Below the pieces are notes generated by a model, which saw only the letters and a list, made by a program, of their open reading frames with translations, had not been told where the DNA came from and did no database searches. Made by a program: the position numbers and the translations under genes. Below are positions 1 through 7,880 of a DNA stretch of 64,000 nucleotides, in pieces (the stretch's first letter is position 1; the number at the start of each line of letters is the position of its first letter). Source of the DNA: Rhizobium sp. Leaf453. Lineage in GTDB: Bacteria > Pseudomonadota > Alphaproteobacteria > Rhizobiales > Rhizobiaceae. Location of the stretch: contig NZ_LMRG01000023.1 of assembly GCF_001425605.1 (NCBI RefSeq), forward strand, positions 196,420 to 260,419, read 5' to 3'.

Positions 1-425
1 CCGAAGTTATTACGCAGGAAAAGCGTGACCAGACCAACAGGACCGAATGTCGCGAGAAAGGCGAAGGCCAGCGGCACGCCGGCAAAATTCGAGGCGACGC
101 CCGAAAAGGTCATCAGCGGCGACTTTACCCAGGCGGGCACGGCGCCAAAGACCACCGCCGCCGCCATGGCGAAACCGATGAGGCAGCCGAGAGCAGCCGA
201 GGCGACCGATATCTTGACCGAAATCCAGTAGCTGGACGGGATGGTACCGTTCTGCAGGTCGATGATGTTCTGCAGGGTGAAGGAGCCATCGCTGGTCTGG
301 AAGGCGCCGACAATGATGTTCATCGTCGGCAGGATCAGGAACATCGTGACGAAGATCACGAAGGGCATGATGCCTATCCATGTCAGGGGCAGGCGAAATC
401 GGCGTGCGGGGGGAGCCTGGTTCAT
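1..425 (-). CDS. ABC transporter inner-membrane permease, N-terminal part
   Basis: The minus-strand frame opens at an ATG at 425 and stays open to the window edge (141 residues visible). It begins MNQAPPARRFRLPLTW, followed by a strongly hydrophobic first helix (about residues 17-36) and further helices around residues 65-95 and 110-135. This is the layout of permeases of the polyamine/iron/aminoethylphosphonate ABC importer group. It lies downstream of the binding-protein gene at 551-1654 on the same strand, so the two very probably form one importer operon. The C-terminal part with the EAA loop that contacts the ATPase lies outside the window. The substrate cannot be told from sequence alone. 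Confidence 0.8.
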   Translation of the reverse strand, partial: MNQAPPARRFRLPLTWIGIMPFVIFVTMFLILPTMNIIVGAFQTSDGSFTLQNIIDLQNGTIPSSYWISVKISVASAALGCLIGFAMAAAVVFGAVPAWVKSPLMTFSGVASNFAGVPLAFAFLATFGPVGLVTLFLRNNF

Positions 426-499
426 GTTGTCGGATCTTCGCAATACGCGTTTCGTGGATTATGTATGGCTAAAATAATGTGGGAATTCCGCGTGTGACA

Positions 500-530
500 A
501 GCCCCGATCCGTGTGAAACGGACCGGGGCT
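500..530 (-). promoter_or_regulatory. Intercistronic hairpin between binding-protein and permease genes
   Basis: Thirteen-base arms (500-512 and 518-530) surround a 5-base loop. In the minus-strand transcript the one non-Watson-Crick position becomes a G-U pair, so the stem is continuous there; in the plus transcript it would be an A-C mismatch. No U-run follows on the minus strand. Inference: it protects the 3' end of the binding-protein message or attenuates read-through into the permease, as in many ABC importer operons. Confidence 0.5.
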
Positions 531-550
531 CTTTTCAGAAATTCAGCACC

Positions 551-1654
551 TTACTGGACGTTGGCGCCGACGACGCTGTCCCAGCCGCCGGTCACGGCAG
601 CCTTGTTGGCATTCTGCTCTTCAACGCTTGGGAAGACGGCGGCTTCATAGGCTGCTGCCGGCGGCAGGGCGTCGATCAGGTTCTGCGGAACCTTGCCGGC
701 CTTGACCATGGCGTTAAAGCGAGCCGGGTGGCAATAGCCCTTCAGCCACAGGTTCTGGCCTTCGTCGGAATAGAGATATTCCATCCAGAGCTTGGCAGCG
801 TTCGGGTGCGGAGCGTAAGCCGAGATACCCTGAACGTAGACGCCGGCGAGAACGCCCGTCTTCGGAACGACGACTTCAACCGGCGGGTTGCCCTTCAGTT
901 CGTCGCGCCATGCAAGGACGTTGTAGTCCCAGGCAATGGCGATCGGGGTCGCGCCCTGAGCGATGGTGCCGGCCTTGGCGATAACTGGAACGAAGTTGCC
1001 GGCCTTGTTCAGCTCGGCGAAGTAATCGAGACCAGCCTTGCCGCTTTCTTCACCAGCCTTGGCGCCCTTGTGGAGGCCGGCAGCGAGAACAGCGAGGATT
1101 GCCTGGTTGGAAGCGCGCGGATCACCGGCGAGAGCGACCTGACCGGCATATTCCGGCTTGGCAAGGTCAGCCCAGTCGGTCGGAACGTTCGGCACGAGGT
1201 CCTTGTTCACGACGAACGAGAGAACGCCGTAATAGTCGCCGTACCAGTAGCCTTCTGCGTCCTTGACACCTTCCGGGATTTCGTCCCAGGTCGAGACCTT
1301 GTACGGCTGCAGCAGGCCGTCGGCCTTCATCTGCGGACCGAAGGCGAGACCGACGTCGACGACATCAGGAGCCTGCGGGCCCTTGTTGTCCTTGTTCGCC
1401 TTGATGGCTTCGACTTCGTCGGCCGAGCCGGCGTCGGGGTTCAGTTCGTTGACCTGGATTTCCGGATACTTGGCCTTGAAGCCGGCGATGACGTCGCCGT
1501 AACCGCACCAGCTGTGGGGCAGGGCGATGGTGGTCAGCGCGCCTTCGGCCTTGGCAGCAGCGATCAGTTCAGCGCTCGGCTCTGCGTAAGCCAGAGCGGA
1601 CGAGGTCATGACGATGGCTGTCGTGAGCGAAAGCAGGCGTCTCGTATGTGACAT
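551..1654 (-). CDS. ABC transporter periplasmic substrate-binding protein
   Basis: This 367-residue protein has an Sec signal peptide (MSHTRRLLSLTTAIVMTSS..., predicted cleavage after ALAYA). The mature part has the fold pattern of family 1 extracellular binding proteins of the polyamine/iron/aminoethylphosphonate type, with GVLSFVVNKDLVPN-like hinge segments and a C-terminal segment on recruitment of residues in the binding cleft. The ATG at 1654 is preceded directly by an in-frame GTG at 1657; GGAG lies 7 to 10 bases upstream, so either could serve. It is separated from the permease gene by a hairpin and lies 234 bp downstream of the RpiR-type regulator gene. The ligand is unknown; a link to amine uptake is inferred only from the catabolic genes across the regulator. 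Confidence 0.85.
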   Translation of the reverse strand: MSHTRRLLSLTTAIVMTSSALAYAEPSAELIAAAKAEGALTTIALPHSWCGYGDVIAGFKAKYPEIQVNELNPDAGSADEVEAIKANKDNKGPQAPDVVDVGLAFGPQMKADGLLQPYKVSTWDEIPEGVKDAEGYWYGDYYGVLSFVVNKDLVPNVPTDWADLAKPEYAGQVALAGDPRASNQAILAVLAAGLHKGAKAGEESGKAGLDYFAELNKAGNFVPVIAKAGTIAQGATPIAIAWDYNVLAWRDELKGNPPVEVVVPKTGVLAGVYVQGISAYAPHPNAAKLWMEYLYSDEGQNLWLKGYCHPARFNAMVKAGKVPQNLIDALPPAAAYEAAVFPSVEEQNANKAAVTGGWDSVVGANVQ

Positions 1655-1888
1655 CACGGGTGTTCTCCTTTTGTGTGTCAGTCAACTTCGGCGAAGCTGA
1701 TACTGGGGTCCGATGAAGCTTATGTGACAGGCGATGTCCGCTTTGCGACCGACGGTTCGCAGACGGAACACATTCATTTTATTTTCAAATTAGCTCGCCC
1801 GATTAAGGGCGGTTTATGACAGGCGTGAACGCCGGATCACGAAATCAGATGCCGTCCGTCCTGCATCGCGTCCTTTGTATGGCTCCTC

Positions 1889-2767
1889 CTAAAGCGGCTT
1901 GCGAAAAAGCCTGGTTGAGTCAAACAGGCCCTCCAACGTTTTCATGCGTTCGCGGGTTTCGTCCCAGATGGAGCTCTGTACTGCCTCGATCAGTGCCTCG
2001 ACAGCGAACAGAATGACGACTGAACTGTCCCAGGCGGACGGCGCCTCAATCTGGATTCGGAAGACGTGGCGCGCCGTCTTGGCGACAGGCGAACTCCACT
2101 GGTCCGTGAACAGGATGATCTCGATGCCGCGTTCGCGGGCGATGCGGGCGAGTGTTTCCATCTCCTGTTCGTAGCGGCGAATGTCGAACATGATCAGGAC
2201 GTCGCCCTTTTTCATGTCGAGCACGTAGTGCGGCCAGGAACTGGAATTGGCAGCGATCTGCGTCACGCCGGAGCGGATCACCTGCAGATGGGTAAAGAAA
2301 TAGTCTGCCAAGGCGCGGGTGATGCGGCCGCCGACCAGATAGACATTGCGCTTGCGGTCGGCGATCAGCGCGGCCGCGCCGTCGAATTCGGCGGTTTCCA
2401 GCTGGGCGAGGGTGGTGCGCATATTGTTCATCGTCGCATCGGCGAAGCGATTGAGAATATGCGTGCCCGGCGCGTTGGCAGCCCAGCGGTCATGTTTGTT
2501 GATCGGGTTTGAAATCGTTGCTTCCAGCTCCTGGTGGAGCCGTGCCTGGAAATCCGGAAATCCGCGGAAGCCCAGCTTCTGAACCATGCGGGCAACGGTG
2601 GGCGTGGATACGCCCGCATTCTCGGCGACAGTCGTGATGCTGCCGAGCCCGGATACCGGGTAATTGTCGAGAAGCGTCTCCGCCAGCTGCTTCTCCGCGC
2701 GGGTGAGCACGGTGAAGTGGGCATTGATCACATCCGACACCGTAATGGTGTCCGTTGTGTTTGTCAT
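1889..2767 (-). CDS. RpiR/MurR-family transcriptional regulator (HTH plus SIS domain)
   Basis: The 292-residue product has an N-terminal RpiR-type helix-turn-helix (about residues 15-85, including VAENAGVSTPTVARMVQKLG) and a C-terminal SIS domain (about 125-255, with YLVGGRITRALADYF and VLIMFDIRRYEQE). SIS domains of this family usually bind phosphosugars, but members also control amine and amino-acid catabolism. The ATG at 2767 has AGGGGAT upstream. The gene precedes the ABC importer on the minus strand and is divergent from the amidohydrolase gene. A 9-bp perfect dyad (2798-2826) sits 30 bp before its start, so it probably controls itself, the importer, the catabolic genes or all three. Confidence 0.88.
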   Translation of the reverse strand: MTNTTDTITVSDVINAHFTVLTRAEKQLAETLLDNYPVSGLGSITTVAENAGVSTPTVARMVQKLGFRGFPDFQARLHQELEATISNPINKHDRWAANAPGTHILNRFADATMNNMRTTLAQLETAEFDGAAALIADRKRNVYLVGGRITRALADYFFTHLQVIRSGVTQIAANSSSWPHYVLDMKKGDVLIMFDIRRYEQEMETLARIARERGIEIILFTDQWSSPVAKTARHVFRIQIEAPSAWDSSVVILFAVEALIEAVQSSIWDETRERMKTLEGLFDSTRLFRKPL

Positions 2768-2797
2768 TTGATCCCCTGAGCCGGTCTCTGCCGACTT

Positions 2798-2826
2798 TGT
2801 GACAGAGTAAACATCGCTGTCACAAT
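2798..2826. promoter_or_regulatory. Candidate operator of the RpiR-type regulator
   Basis: Perfect dyad TTGTGACAG-N11-CTGTCACAA in the divergent gap between the regulator gene and the amidohydrolase gene. The half-site TGTGACAG recurs at 1723-1730 in the gap before the binding-protein gene, and CTGTCACT occurs at 3783-3790. The arms, exact symmetry and position beside a regulator gene support an operator; which protein binds is inferred. Confidence 0.55.
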
Positions 2827-3026
2827 TCGAGTCAATGGATTTTTTGAAAAGATCGTTTCAGATTCCGATTGACACCGGCGAGAACGTGAAGAATTCTTTT
2901 CATTGGCAACTGATGCCGCCATCGAGCGGCTGGCATCGATTGTTGAAGTCTTGTTTTTGCGCGCTTTCCCGAAATCGTCTTTTTTCGATAGGAGCCGCCG
3001 GACAAGCAACCGGAAGGGGACCGGAG

Positions 3027-3794
3027 TTGACGGGACTTTTGACAGAGGCGGATGGTTCGCCCGTGGCAGTGGAAAATGCGGATGCGTCGGGACAGCTCCT
3101 GCTGGTCTGCGAACACGCATCGCGACTTCTGCCTGAAAAGATGGGTTCCCTCGGCCTGTCCGAAGAGGCGCTTGCCAGCCATATCGCTTGGGATCCTGGC
3201 GCGCTCGCCGTGTCGAAGCTGTTGGTCGAGAGCTTGGATGCGGCACTGATCCACCAGCGCTTTTCCCGTCTTATCTACGATTGCAATCGCCCGCCCGAAG
3301 CCGACGCGGCCATGCCGGCTGTCAGCGAAATCTTTCAGATCCCCGGTAATGCGGCGATTTCGCCCGCCGAGCGGCTGGCGCGCACGCAGGCGCTGTATTT
3401 CCCGTTTCGTGACGAGCTGTCTGACTTCATTGCCGCACGAAAAGCCAATGGAAGGCTGCCCGTTCTCGTCACCATGCACACGTTCACGCCGGTCTATCAC
3501 GGCAAGCAACGCGATGTTGAAATCGGCATTCTGCATGACCGGGATAGCCGGTTTGCAGATGCGATGCTGGCAGCAGCGGAAAAAACGCCACGCTACGCGG
3601 TCCGACGCAACGAGCCCTATGGACCGGCCGATGGCGTCACGCATACATTAATTGAGCATGGCCTGAAAAATGGCCTGCCCAACGTCATGATCGAGATCCG
3701 CAACGATCTCGTCAAAAACGAAATCGGCCAGAAGGTCATGGCCGATTATCTGACGGGCCTGCTCGGCGAAAGCCTGGTGGCACTGTCACTATAA
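3027..3794 (+). CDS. N-formylglutamate amidohydrolase family protein
   Basis: The family hydrolyses N-formylglutamate (HutG type) or related N-acyl/glutamyl amides. The product shows LLVCEHAS (about residues 25-32), HTFTPVYHGKQRDVEIGIL and MIEIRNDLV, the conserved zinc-hydrolase signatures. The frame is open from 2835, but homology-like sequence begins only near MTGLLTEADGSPVAVENADA, which corresponds to a TTG at 3027 preceded by GGAAGGGG; this gives 255 residues, a normal family length. It is the first gene of the plus-strand catabolic run and is followed by a permease and a glutamine-synthetase-like ligase. No other histidine-degradation (hut) genes are near, so the real substrate may be a gamma-glutamyl compound made by that ligase. 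That role is inference. Confidence 0.82.
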   Translation: MTGLLTEADGSPVAVENADASGQLLLVCEHASRLLPEKMGSLGLSEEALASHIAWDPGALAVSKLLVESLDAALIHQRFSRLIYDCNRPPEADAAMPAVSEIFQIPGNAAISPAERLARTQALYFPFRDELSDFIAARKANGRLPVLVTMHTFTPVYHGKQRDVEIGILHDRDSRFADAMLAAAEKTPRYAVRRNEPYGPADGVTHTLIEHGLKNGLPNVMIEIRNDLVKNEIGQKVMADYLTGLLGESLVALSL

Positions 3795-3830
3795 AAAGAC
3801 CTGGGGAGCGGCATGTCCGCGGAGACTGCC

Positions 3831-3882
3831 CCATGGATATCCATGGGCACTGGCACTTGAGCCGTCCGGCAATACCGCCGGA
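3831..3882. promoter_or_regulatory. Palindrome and hairpin in the leader of the permease gene
   Basis: A perfect 16-bp palindrome (CCATGGATATCCATGG, 3831-3846) is followed by a small hairpin TCCGGC-N6-GCCGGA (3865-3882). Both lie in the 112-bp gap before the APC permease start. They could be a regulator site plus leader structure; no known regulator is assigned. Confidence 0.35.
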
Positions 3883-3906
3883 GGTGGGTCGATACAGGGG
3901 AAAAAA

Positions 3907-5454
3907 ATGTCAGACTATACAGATACAGACAAGCATGAGGACCTGAAGGTTCTCCATTCGATGGGCTATGCCCAAGAGCTAGAACGGCGAATGAGTTCCT
4001 TTTCGAACTTCGCCGTATCGTTCTCGATCATCTGCATTCTTTCCGGCGGTATCAACTCGCTGGCACAGGCAACGTCCGGTGCGGGCGGCGCAGCGATCGG
4101 TATCGGCTGGCCGGTCGGTTGCTTCGTTTCGCTCGTCTTTGCTGTCGCCATGGCGCAGATCAGTTCGGCCTACCCGACCGCGGGCGGCCTCTATCACTGG
4201 GGTTCGATCCTTGGCAACCGCTTCACCGGCTGGGTGACTGCGTGGTTCAACCTTCTCGGTCTCGTGACCGTTCTCGGTGCCATCAACGTTGGCACCTATT
4301 ACTTCTTCATGGGCTCGTTCGGAACGCCCTATTTTGGTCTCGAAGACTCCACCACGGTTCGCATTCTCTTCCTGGTCGTCATCACCGGGCTGCAGGCGCT
4401 CGTGAACCACATGGGAATCGGCCTGACGGCCAAGCTCACGGACTTCTCAGGCTATCTGATCTTCGCGACGGCGATCCTGCTTTCGGTTGTGTGCCTGGCT
4501 GCCGCCGATACCTATGAATTCGGCCGCCTGTTCACGTTCTCCAACTATTCCGGCGAAGCCGGCGGCAATGTTTGGCCGGCGACGTCGGGCACCTGGGTGT
4601 TCCTGCTCGGCCTGCTCCTGCCGATCTATACGATCACCGGCTATGACGCCTCCGCGCACACCTCCGAAGAAACCGTCAAGGCGGCAACATCCGTTCCGCG
4701 CGGCATGGTCTCCTCGGTTCTCTGGTCTGCACTGTTCGGCTACATTATGCTGTGCAGCTTCGTTCTGATGCTCCCCAACATGGACGAAGCTGCAAAGCAG
4801 GGCTGGAACGTCTTCTTCTGGGGCATGGATAGCCAGGTCAATCCGCTGGTCAAGGATATCCTGTATCTCGCCATTCTCGTCAGCCAGTGGCTGTGCGGCC
4901 TCGCGACGGTCACCTCCGTTTCGCGCATGATCTTCGCCTTTTCCCGTGACGGGGGCCTGCCGGCTTCGAAGGCTCTGGCTAAGGTCAGCCCGACCTACCG
5001 TACCCCGGTTGCAGCCATCTGGACGGGCTCCATCCTGTCTGTCCTGTTCGTCTGGGGTTCCTCGCTCGTGACCATCGGCGAGACGCCGGTTTATACGATC
5101 GTCGTTTCCTGCACGGTCATCTTCCTGTTCTTCTCCTTCGCGATCCCGATCACGCTTGGTCTGTTTGCCTGGGGTACGTCGAAGTGGGACAAGATGGGTC
5201 CGTGGAACCTCGGCGAAGGCGTCTTCAAGCTGTTTGCCGTGCTGACGATCCTCGCCATGATCCTGATTTTCGTTCTCGGCGTGCAGCCGCCGAACGATCC
5301 GGCTCTCTACGTGACTGTCGGCTTCCTGATCCTGACCGGAATCGTTTGGTTCGGCTTTGAAAAGCGCCGTTTCCGCGGCCCGCCGATCGGTGCCGAGGTC
5401 GAGCGCCGTGCAGCCGAGATTGCTGCCGCAGAAAAGGCCGTCGGCCAGATCTGA
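3907..5454 (+). CDS. APC-family amino acid/amine permease
   Basis: This 515-residue protein has about twelve hydrophobic segments and the APC superfamily pattern, with an N-terminal cytoplasmic stretch ending ELERRMSSFSNFAVSFSIICILSGGI and the conserved ITGYDASAHTSEET segment. The latter is typical of the GabP/Uga4-like amino acid and amine permeases (BAT1/ACT subgroup). It should import an amine or amino acid with protons across the inner membrane. An AGGGGA ribosome site lies 7 bases before the ATG. It is placed directly upstream of the glutamine-synthetase-family ligase gene, which suggests that it imports the amine that this ligase glutamylates. Confidence 0.88.
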   Translation: MSDYTDTDKHEDLKVLHSMGYAQELERRMSSFSNFAVSFSIICILSGGINSLAQATSGAGGAAIGIGWPVGCFVSLVFAVAMAQISSAYPTAGGLYHWGSILGNRFTGWVTAWFNLLGLVTVLGAINVGTYYFFMGSFGTPYFGLEDSTTVRILFLVVITGLQALVNHMGIGLTAKLTDFSGYLIFATAILLSVVCLAAADTYEFGRLFTFSNYSGEAGGNVWPATSGTWVFLLGLLLPIYTITGYDASAHTSEETVKAATSVPRGMVSSVLWSALFGYIMLCSFVLMLPNMDEAAKQGWNVFFWGMDSQVNPLVKDILYLAILVSQWLCGLATVTSVSRMIFAFSRDGGLPASKALAKVSPTYRTPVAAIWTGSILSVLFVWGSSLVTIGETPVYTIVVSCTVIFLFFSFAIPITLGLFAWGTSKWDKMGPWNLGEGVFKLFAVLTILAMILIFVLGVQPPNDPALYVTVGFLILTGIVWFGFEKRRFRGPPIGAEVERRAAEIAAAEKAVGQI

Positions 5455-5470
5455 TCCGCCAAAACGAAAC

Positions 5471-5494
5471 GGAAGCCGCTTGCCGGCGGCTTCC
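5471..5494 (+). promoter_or_regulatory. Intercistronic hairpin between permease and ligase genes
   Basis: Perfect 9-bp stem GGAAGCCGC / GCGGCTTCC with a 6-base loop just after the permease stop. There is no U-run, so it is more likely an mRNA-stability element or partial terminator than a full terminator. Confidence 0.5.
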
Positions 5495-5557
5495 GCACCA
5501 CGTTCAGTGGCCGCGCCATGATGCGCCGGCCCAGCCAAATCACGGGATATTTTGCAA

Positions 5558-6928
5558 ATGAGCGCCAGCTATTCATTCGAAGAGTTGAAGAAGGATGTTG
5601 CCGAGGGCCGCATCGATACGGTCCTGGCCTGCCAGGTCGATATGCAGGGTCGCCTGATGGGCAAGCGCTTCCATGCGCAGTTCTTCGTCGATGGCGCCTG
5701 GGAAGAAACACATAGCTGCAACTACCTGCTGGCAACCGACATGGAGATGGACACCGTCTCCGGCTACAAGTCGACAAGCTGGGAAGCCGGCTACGGCGAC
5801 TATACGATGAAGCCGGACCTCTCGACGCTTCGCCGCATTCCCTGGCTCGAAGGCACGGCGCTGGTTCTCTGCGACGTGCTCGACCATCACACCCACAAGG
5901 AAGTTCCGCATTCGCCGCGCGCCATCCTGAAGAAGCAGGTCGCCCGGCTCGAAGCCATGGGTCTCCAGGCCTTCATGGCGACGGAACTGGAATTTTTCCT
6001 GTTCGACCAGTCCTATGATGATGCGCGTGAAAGCGGTTATCGCGACCTGAAGCTCGTCAGCGGCTACAACGAGGATTATCATATCTTCCAGACCACCAAG
6101 GAAGAAGACGTGATGCGGGCGATCCGCAACGGCCTGCAGGGCGCCGGTATTCCGGTCGAAAATACCAAGGGCGAAGCCTCCGCCGGCCAGGAAGAAGTCA
6201 ACGTCCGCTACGCCGACGCGCTGACCATGGCCGACCGGCACGTCATCATCAAGAATGGCTGCAAGGAAATCGCCTGGTCACGCGGCAAGGCGATCACCTT
6301 CCTCGCCAAGTGGAATTACGATGCGGCCGGCTCGTCGTCGCATATCCACCAGTCGCTCTGGAGCGCTGATGGCAAGACGCCGAAATTCTTCGACAAGGAT
6401 GCCCGATACGGCATGTCTGACCTGATGCGCCACTACGTGGCAGGTCTTCTCACCCATGCCGGCGAAATCACCTATTTCCTGGCGCCCTACATCAATTCCT
6501 ACAAGCGTTTCGTCGCTGGCACGTTTGCGCCGACCAAGGCGGTCTGGAGCAAGGACAACCGCACGGCCGGCTATCGTCTGTGCGGCGAAGGCAGCAAGGC
6601 GATCCGCATCGAATGCCGTGTTGGCGGTTCCGATCTCAATCCCTATCTCGCCATGGCGGCCCTGATCGCGGCCGGTATCGCCGGTATCGAGAACAAGCTG
6701 GAACTGGAAGCTCCTTTCGTCGGGGACGCCTACGGCGGCAAGAATATCCGCGAAATTCCGCGCACCTTGCGTGATGCGGCCGCGGCACTGAACGGCTCGA
6801 AAATGCTCCTTGATGCCTTCGGGGAAGATGTGATCGAACATTATACCCGGGCCGCCGAATGGGAGCAGGAGGAGTACGACCGACGCATTACCGACTGGGA
6901 GGTGGCGAGAGGGTTCGAGCGGGCTTGA
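5558..6928 (+). CDS. Glutamine synthetase family protein, probable gamma-glutamylamide synthetase
   Basis: The 456-residue product belongs to the glutamine synthetase/PuuA/GlnA4-like group. The beta-grasp region is followed by the catalytic domain with ATELEFFLF (about residue 145), GEASAGQEEVN, GSSSHIHQSL, the NRTAGYRL arginine segment and RIECRVGGSDLNPY. It lacks the adenylylation-loop tyrosine context of housekeeping GlnA as far as I can judge. Such enzymes join glutamate to an amine (putrescine, ethanolamine, isopropylamine) using ATP. The ATG at 5558 gives the best start; an in-frame TTG is two codons earlier. Genes for a permease, aldehyde and alcohol dehydrogenases and an amidohydrolase surround it, which favours an amino alcohol as substrate. 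Confidence 0.85.
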   Translation: MSASYSFEELKKDVAEGRIDTVLACQVDMQGRLMGKRFHAQFFVDGAWEETHSCNYLLATDMEMDTVSGYKSTSWEAGYGDYTMKPDLSTLRRIPWLEGTALVLCDVLDHHTHKEVPHSPRAILKKQVARLEAMGLQAFMATELEFFLFDQSYDDARESGYRDLKLVSGYNEDYHIFQTTKEEDVMRAIRNGLQGAGIPVENTKGEASAGQEEVNVRYADALTMADRHVIIKNGCKEIAWSRGKAITFLAKWNYDAAGSSSHIHQSLWSADGKTPKFFDKDARYGMSDLMRHYVAGLLTHAGEITYFLAPYINSYKRFVAGTFAPTKAVWSKDNRTAGYRLCGEGSKAIRIECRVGGSDLNPYLAMAALIAAGIAGIENKLELEAPFVGDAYGGKNIREIPRTLRDAAAALNGSKMLLDAFGEDVIEHYTRAAEWEQEEYDRRITDWEVARGFERA

Positions 6929-6952
6929 GATAATCACAACGCGGCGTTCGGG

Positions 6953-6981
6953 TTGTTGCTTTCTTCGCAATGTGCTATGGG
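6953..6981 (+). promoter_or_regulatory. Possible promoter of the toxin-antitoxin pair
   Basis: TTGTTG and TATGGG are separated by 17 bp, 27 bp before the ATG of the antitoxin gene. This would let the pair be expressed independently of the surrounding operon. Confidence 0.3.
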
Positions 6982-7008
6982 TATTCACGGTGTCGCGAGG
7001 GTTTCGTG

Positions 7009-7455
7009 ATGAGTGTGATCGACAGTGCATGGTTCCATGAACAACTGGCTCGGAAAGGCGCTTCGCTGCGCGATCTGGCTCGTTTCATGGAGCTCGATCC
7101 GAGTGCCGTTTCACGCATGCTGAACGGCGAACGTAAGATGAGCGCAGAGGAGCAGGATGACATTGCGGCCTTCATAGGCGCGACCCTTCAGGATGTCGCC
7201 GCCCATCGCCGTGGCGACGTTTCGGGTTTTGCCGAGCCGAAGCAGGAGGCTTATGTTCCGGAACCGGTGAAGATGTTTACGAAGGACGACGTCATCTACA
7301 AGGACGGCAAACGCTATATGGAAACGCAGGACGGCCAGCTCCTGGAGTTGCATCCGATTTTTGGATGCATGGAGGGGACGATTACGATAATGCCCGGTGT
7401 CGATCTGACTGAACCCATGGATGTCGAGTGGAGCGACAAGCTTTATAATGAGTGA
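7009..7455 (+). CDS. XRE-type HTH protein, probable antitoxin
   Basis: This 148-residue protein carries an N-terminal XRE/Cro-like helix-turn-helix (about residues 8-60: LRDLARFMELDPSAVSRMLNG). A C-terminal part (about 90-148) rich in acidic and hydrophobic residues probably wraps the toxin. The ATG at 7009 is preferred over an upstream in-frame start at 6970 because the HTH begins close to it. Its last codons overlap the ATG of the downstream PIN-domain gene by 8 bases, the usual antitoxin-toxin arrangement. By family analogy it neutralises the PIN nuclease and represses its own promoter. It sits inside the catabolic run between ligase and aldehyde dehydrogenase genes, where it has no metabolic role. 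Confidence 0.75.
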   Translation: MSVIDSAWFHEQLARKGASLRDLARFMELDPSAVSRMLNGERKMSAEEQDDIAAFIGATLQDVAAHRRGDVSGFAEPKQEAYVPEPVKMFTKDDVIYKDGKRYMETQDGQLLELHPIFGCMEGTITIMPGVDLTEPMDVEWSDKLYNE

Positions 7456-7861
7456 GGTTTTTTTGCTCGATACCTGCGCCGTGATCTGGCTGTCCAGGCA
7501 TGAGAAGATATCCGATGAAGCCGCCAACGCGATCAGTTCGGCATGGCAGAAGGCCTCGCTCTACGTTTCTACCGTCACGGCATGGGAAATGGGTATGTTG
7601 TTGGCGCGGGGCAGACTGACGGAAACCAAGCCTCCAAAGCTCTGGTACGAGAGCTTCAAGGAGGAATCTCATGTTGTGGAACTGTCCGTATGTTCCGATA
7701 TTTTTATCGCATCCTGCTTTCTGCCGCAGCTTGCTCACAAGGATCCAATCGACCGCATCCTGATCGCCACCGCTCGGGAGCGTGACCTTACCATTATCAC
7801 CCGTGACCGAGCGATCCTCGCCTATGGCGCCGCCGGTCACGTCAAGACACTTGCCTGTTAG
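7448..7861 (+). CDS. PIN-domain VapC-family toxin (ribonuclease)
   Basis: The 137-residue product is a single PIN domain. It starts FLLDTCAVIWLS with the first acidic metal ligand, has the conserved TAWEMGMLLARGRL segment with the glutamate, and ends with KDPIDRILIATARERDLTIITRDRAIL, which supplies the further acidic residues. PIN toxins are Mg-dependent RNases that cut tRNA or rRNA. The start ATG at 7448 overlaps the antitoxin gene. The stop is 19 bp before the aldehyde dehydrogenase ATG, so the two are probably on one transcript. All expected acidic residues appear present, so it is probably an active nuclease. Confidence 0.82.
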   Translation: MSEVFLLDTCAVIWLSRHEKISDEAANAISSAWQKASLYVSTVTAWEMGMLLARGRLTETKPPKLWYESFKEESHVVELSVCSDIFIASCFLPQLAHKDPIDRILIATARERDLTIITRDRAILAYGAAGHVKTLAC

Positions 7862-7880
7862 GCTTCTGGAGTAAAACGGA

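Noticed and set aside
479..1651. 390-codon plus-strand frame across the binding-protein gene
   Set aside because: Shadow of the periplasmic binding-protein gene, which has a signal peptide and ribosome site on the other strand.
2835..3026. 64-codon extension of the amidohydrolase
   Set aside because: No family similarity, no ribosome site, and it overlaps the divergent promoter region; the TTG at 3027 explains the start better.
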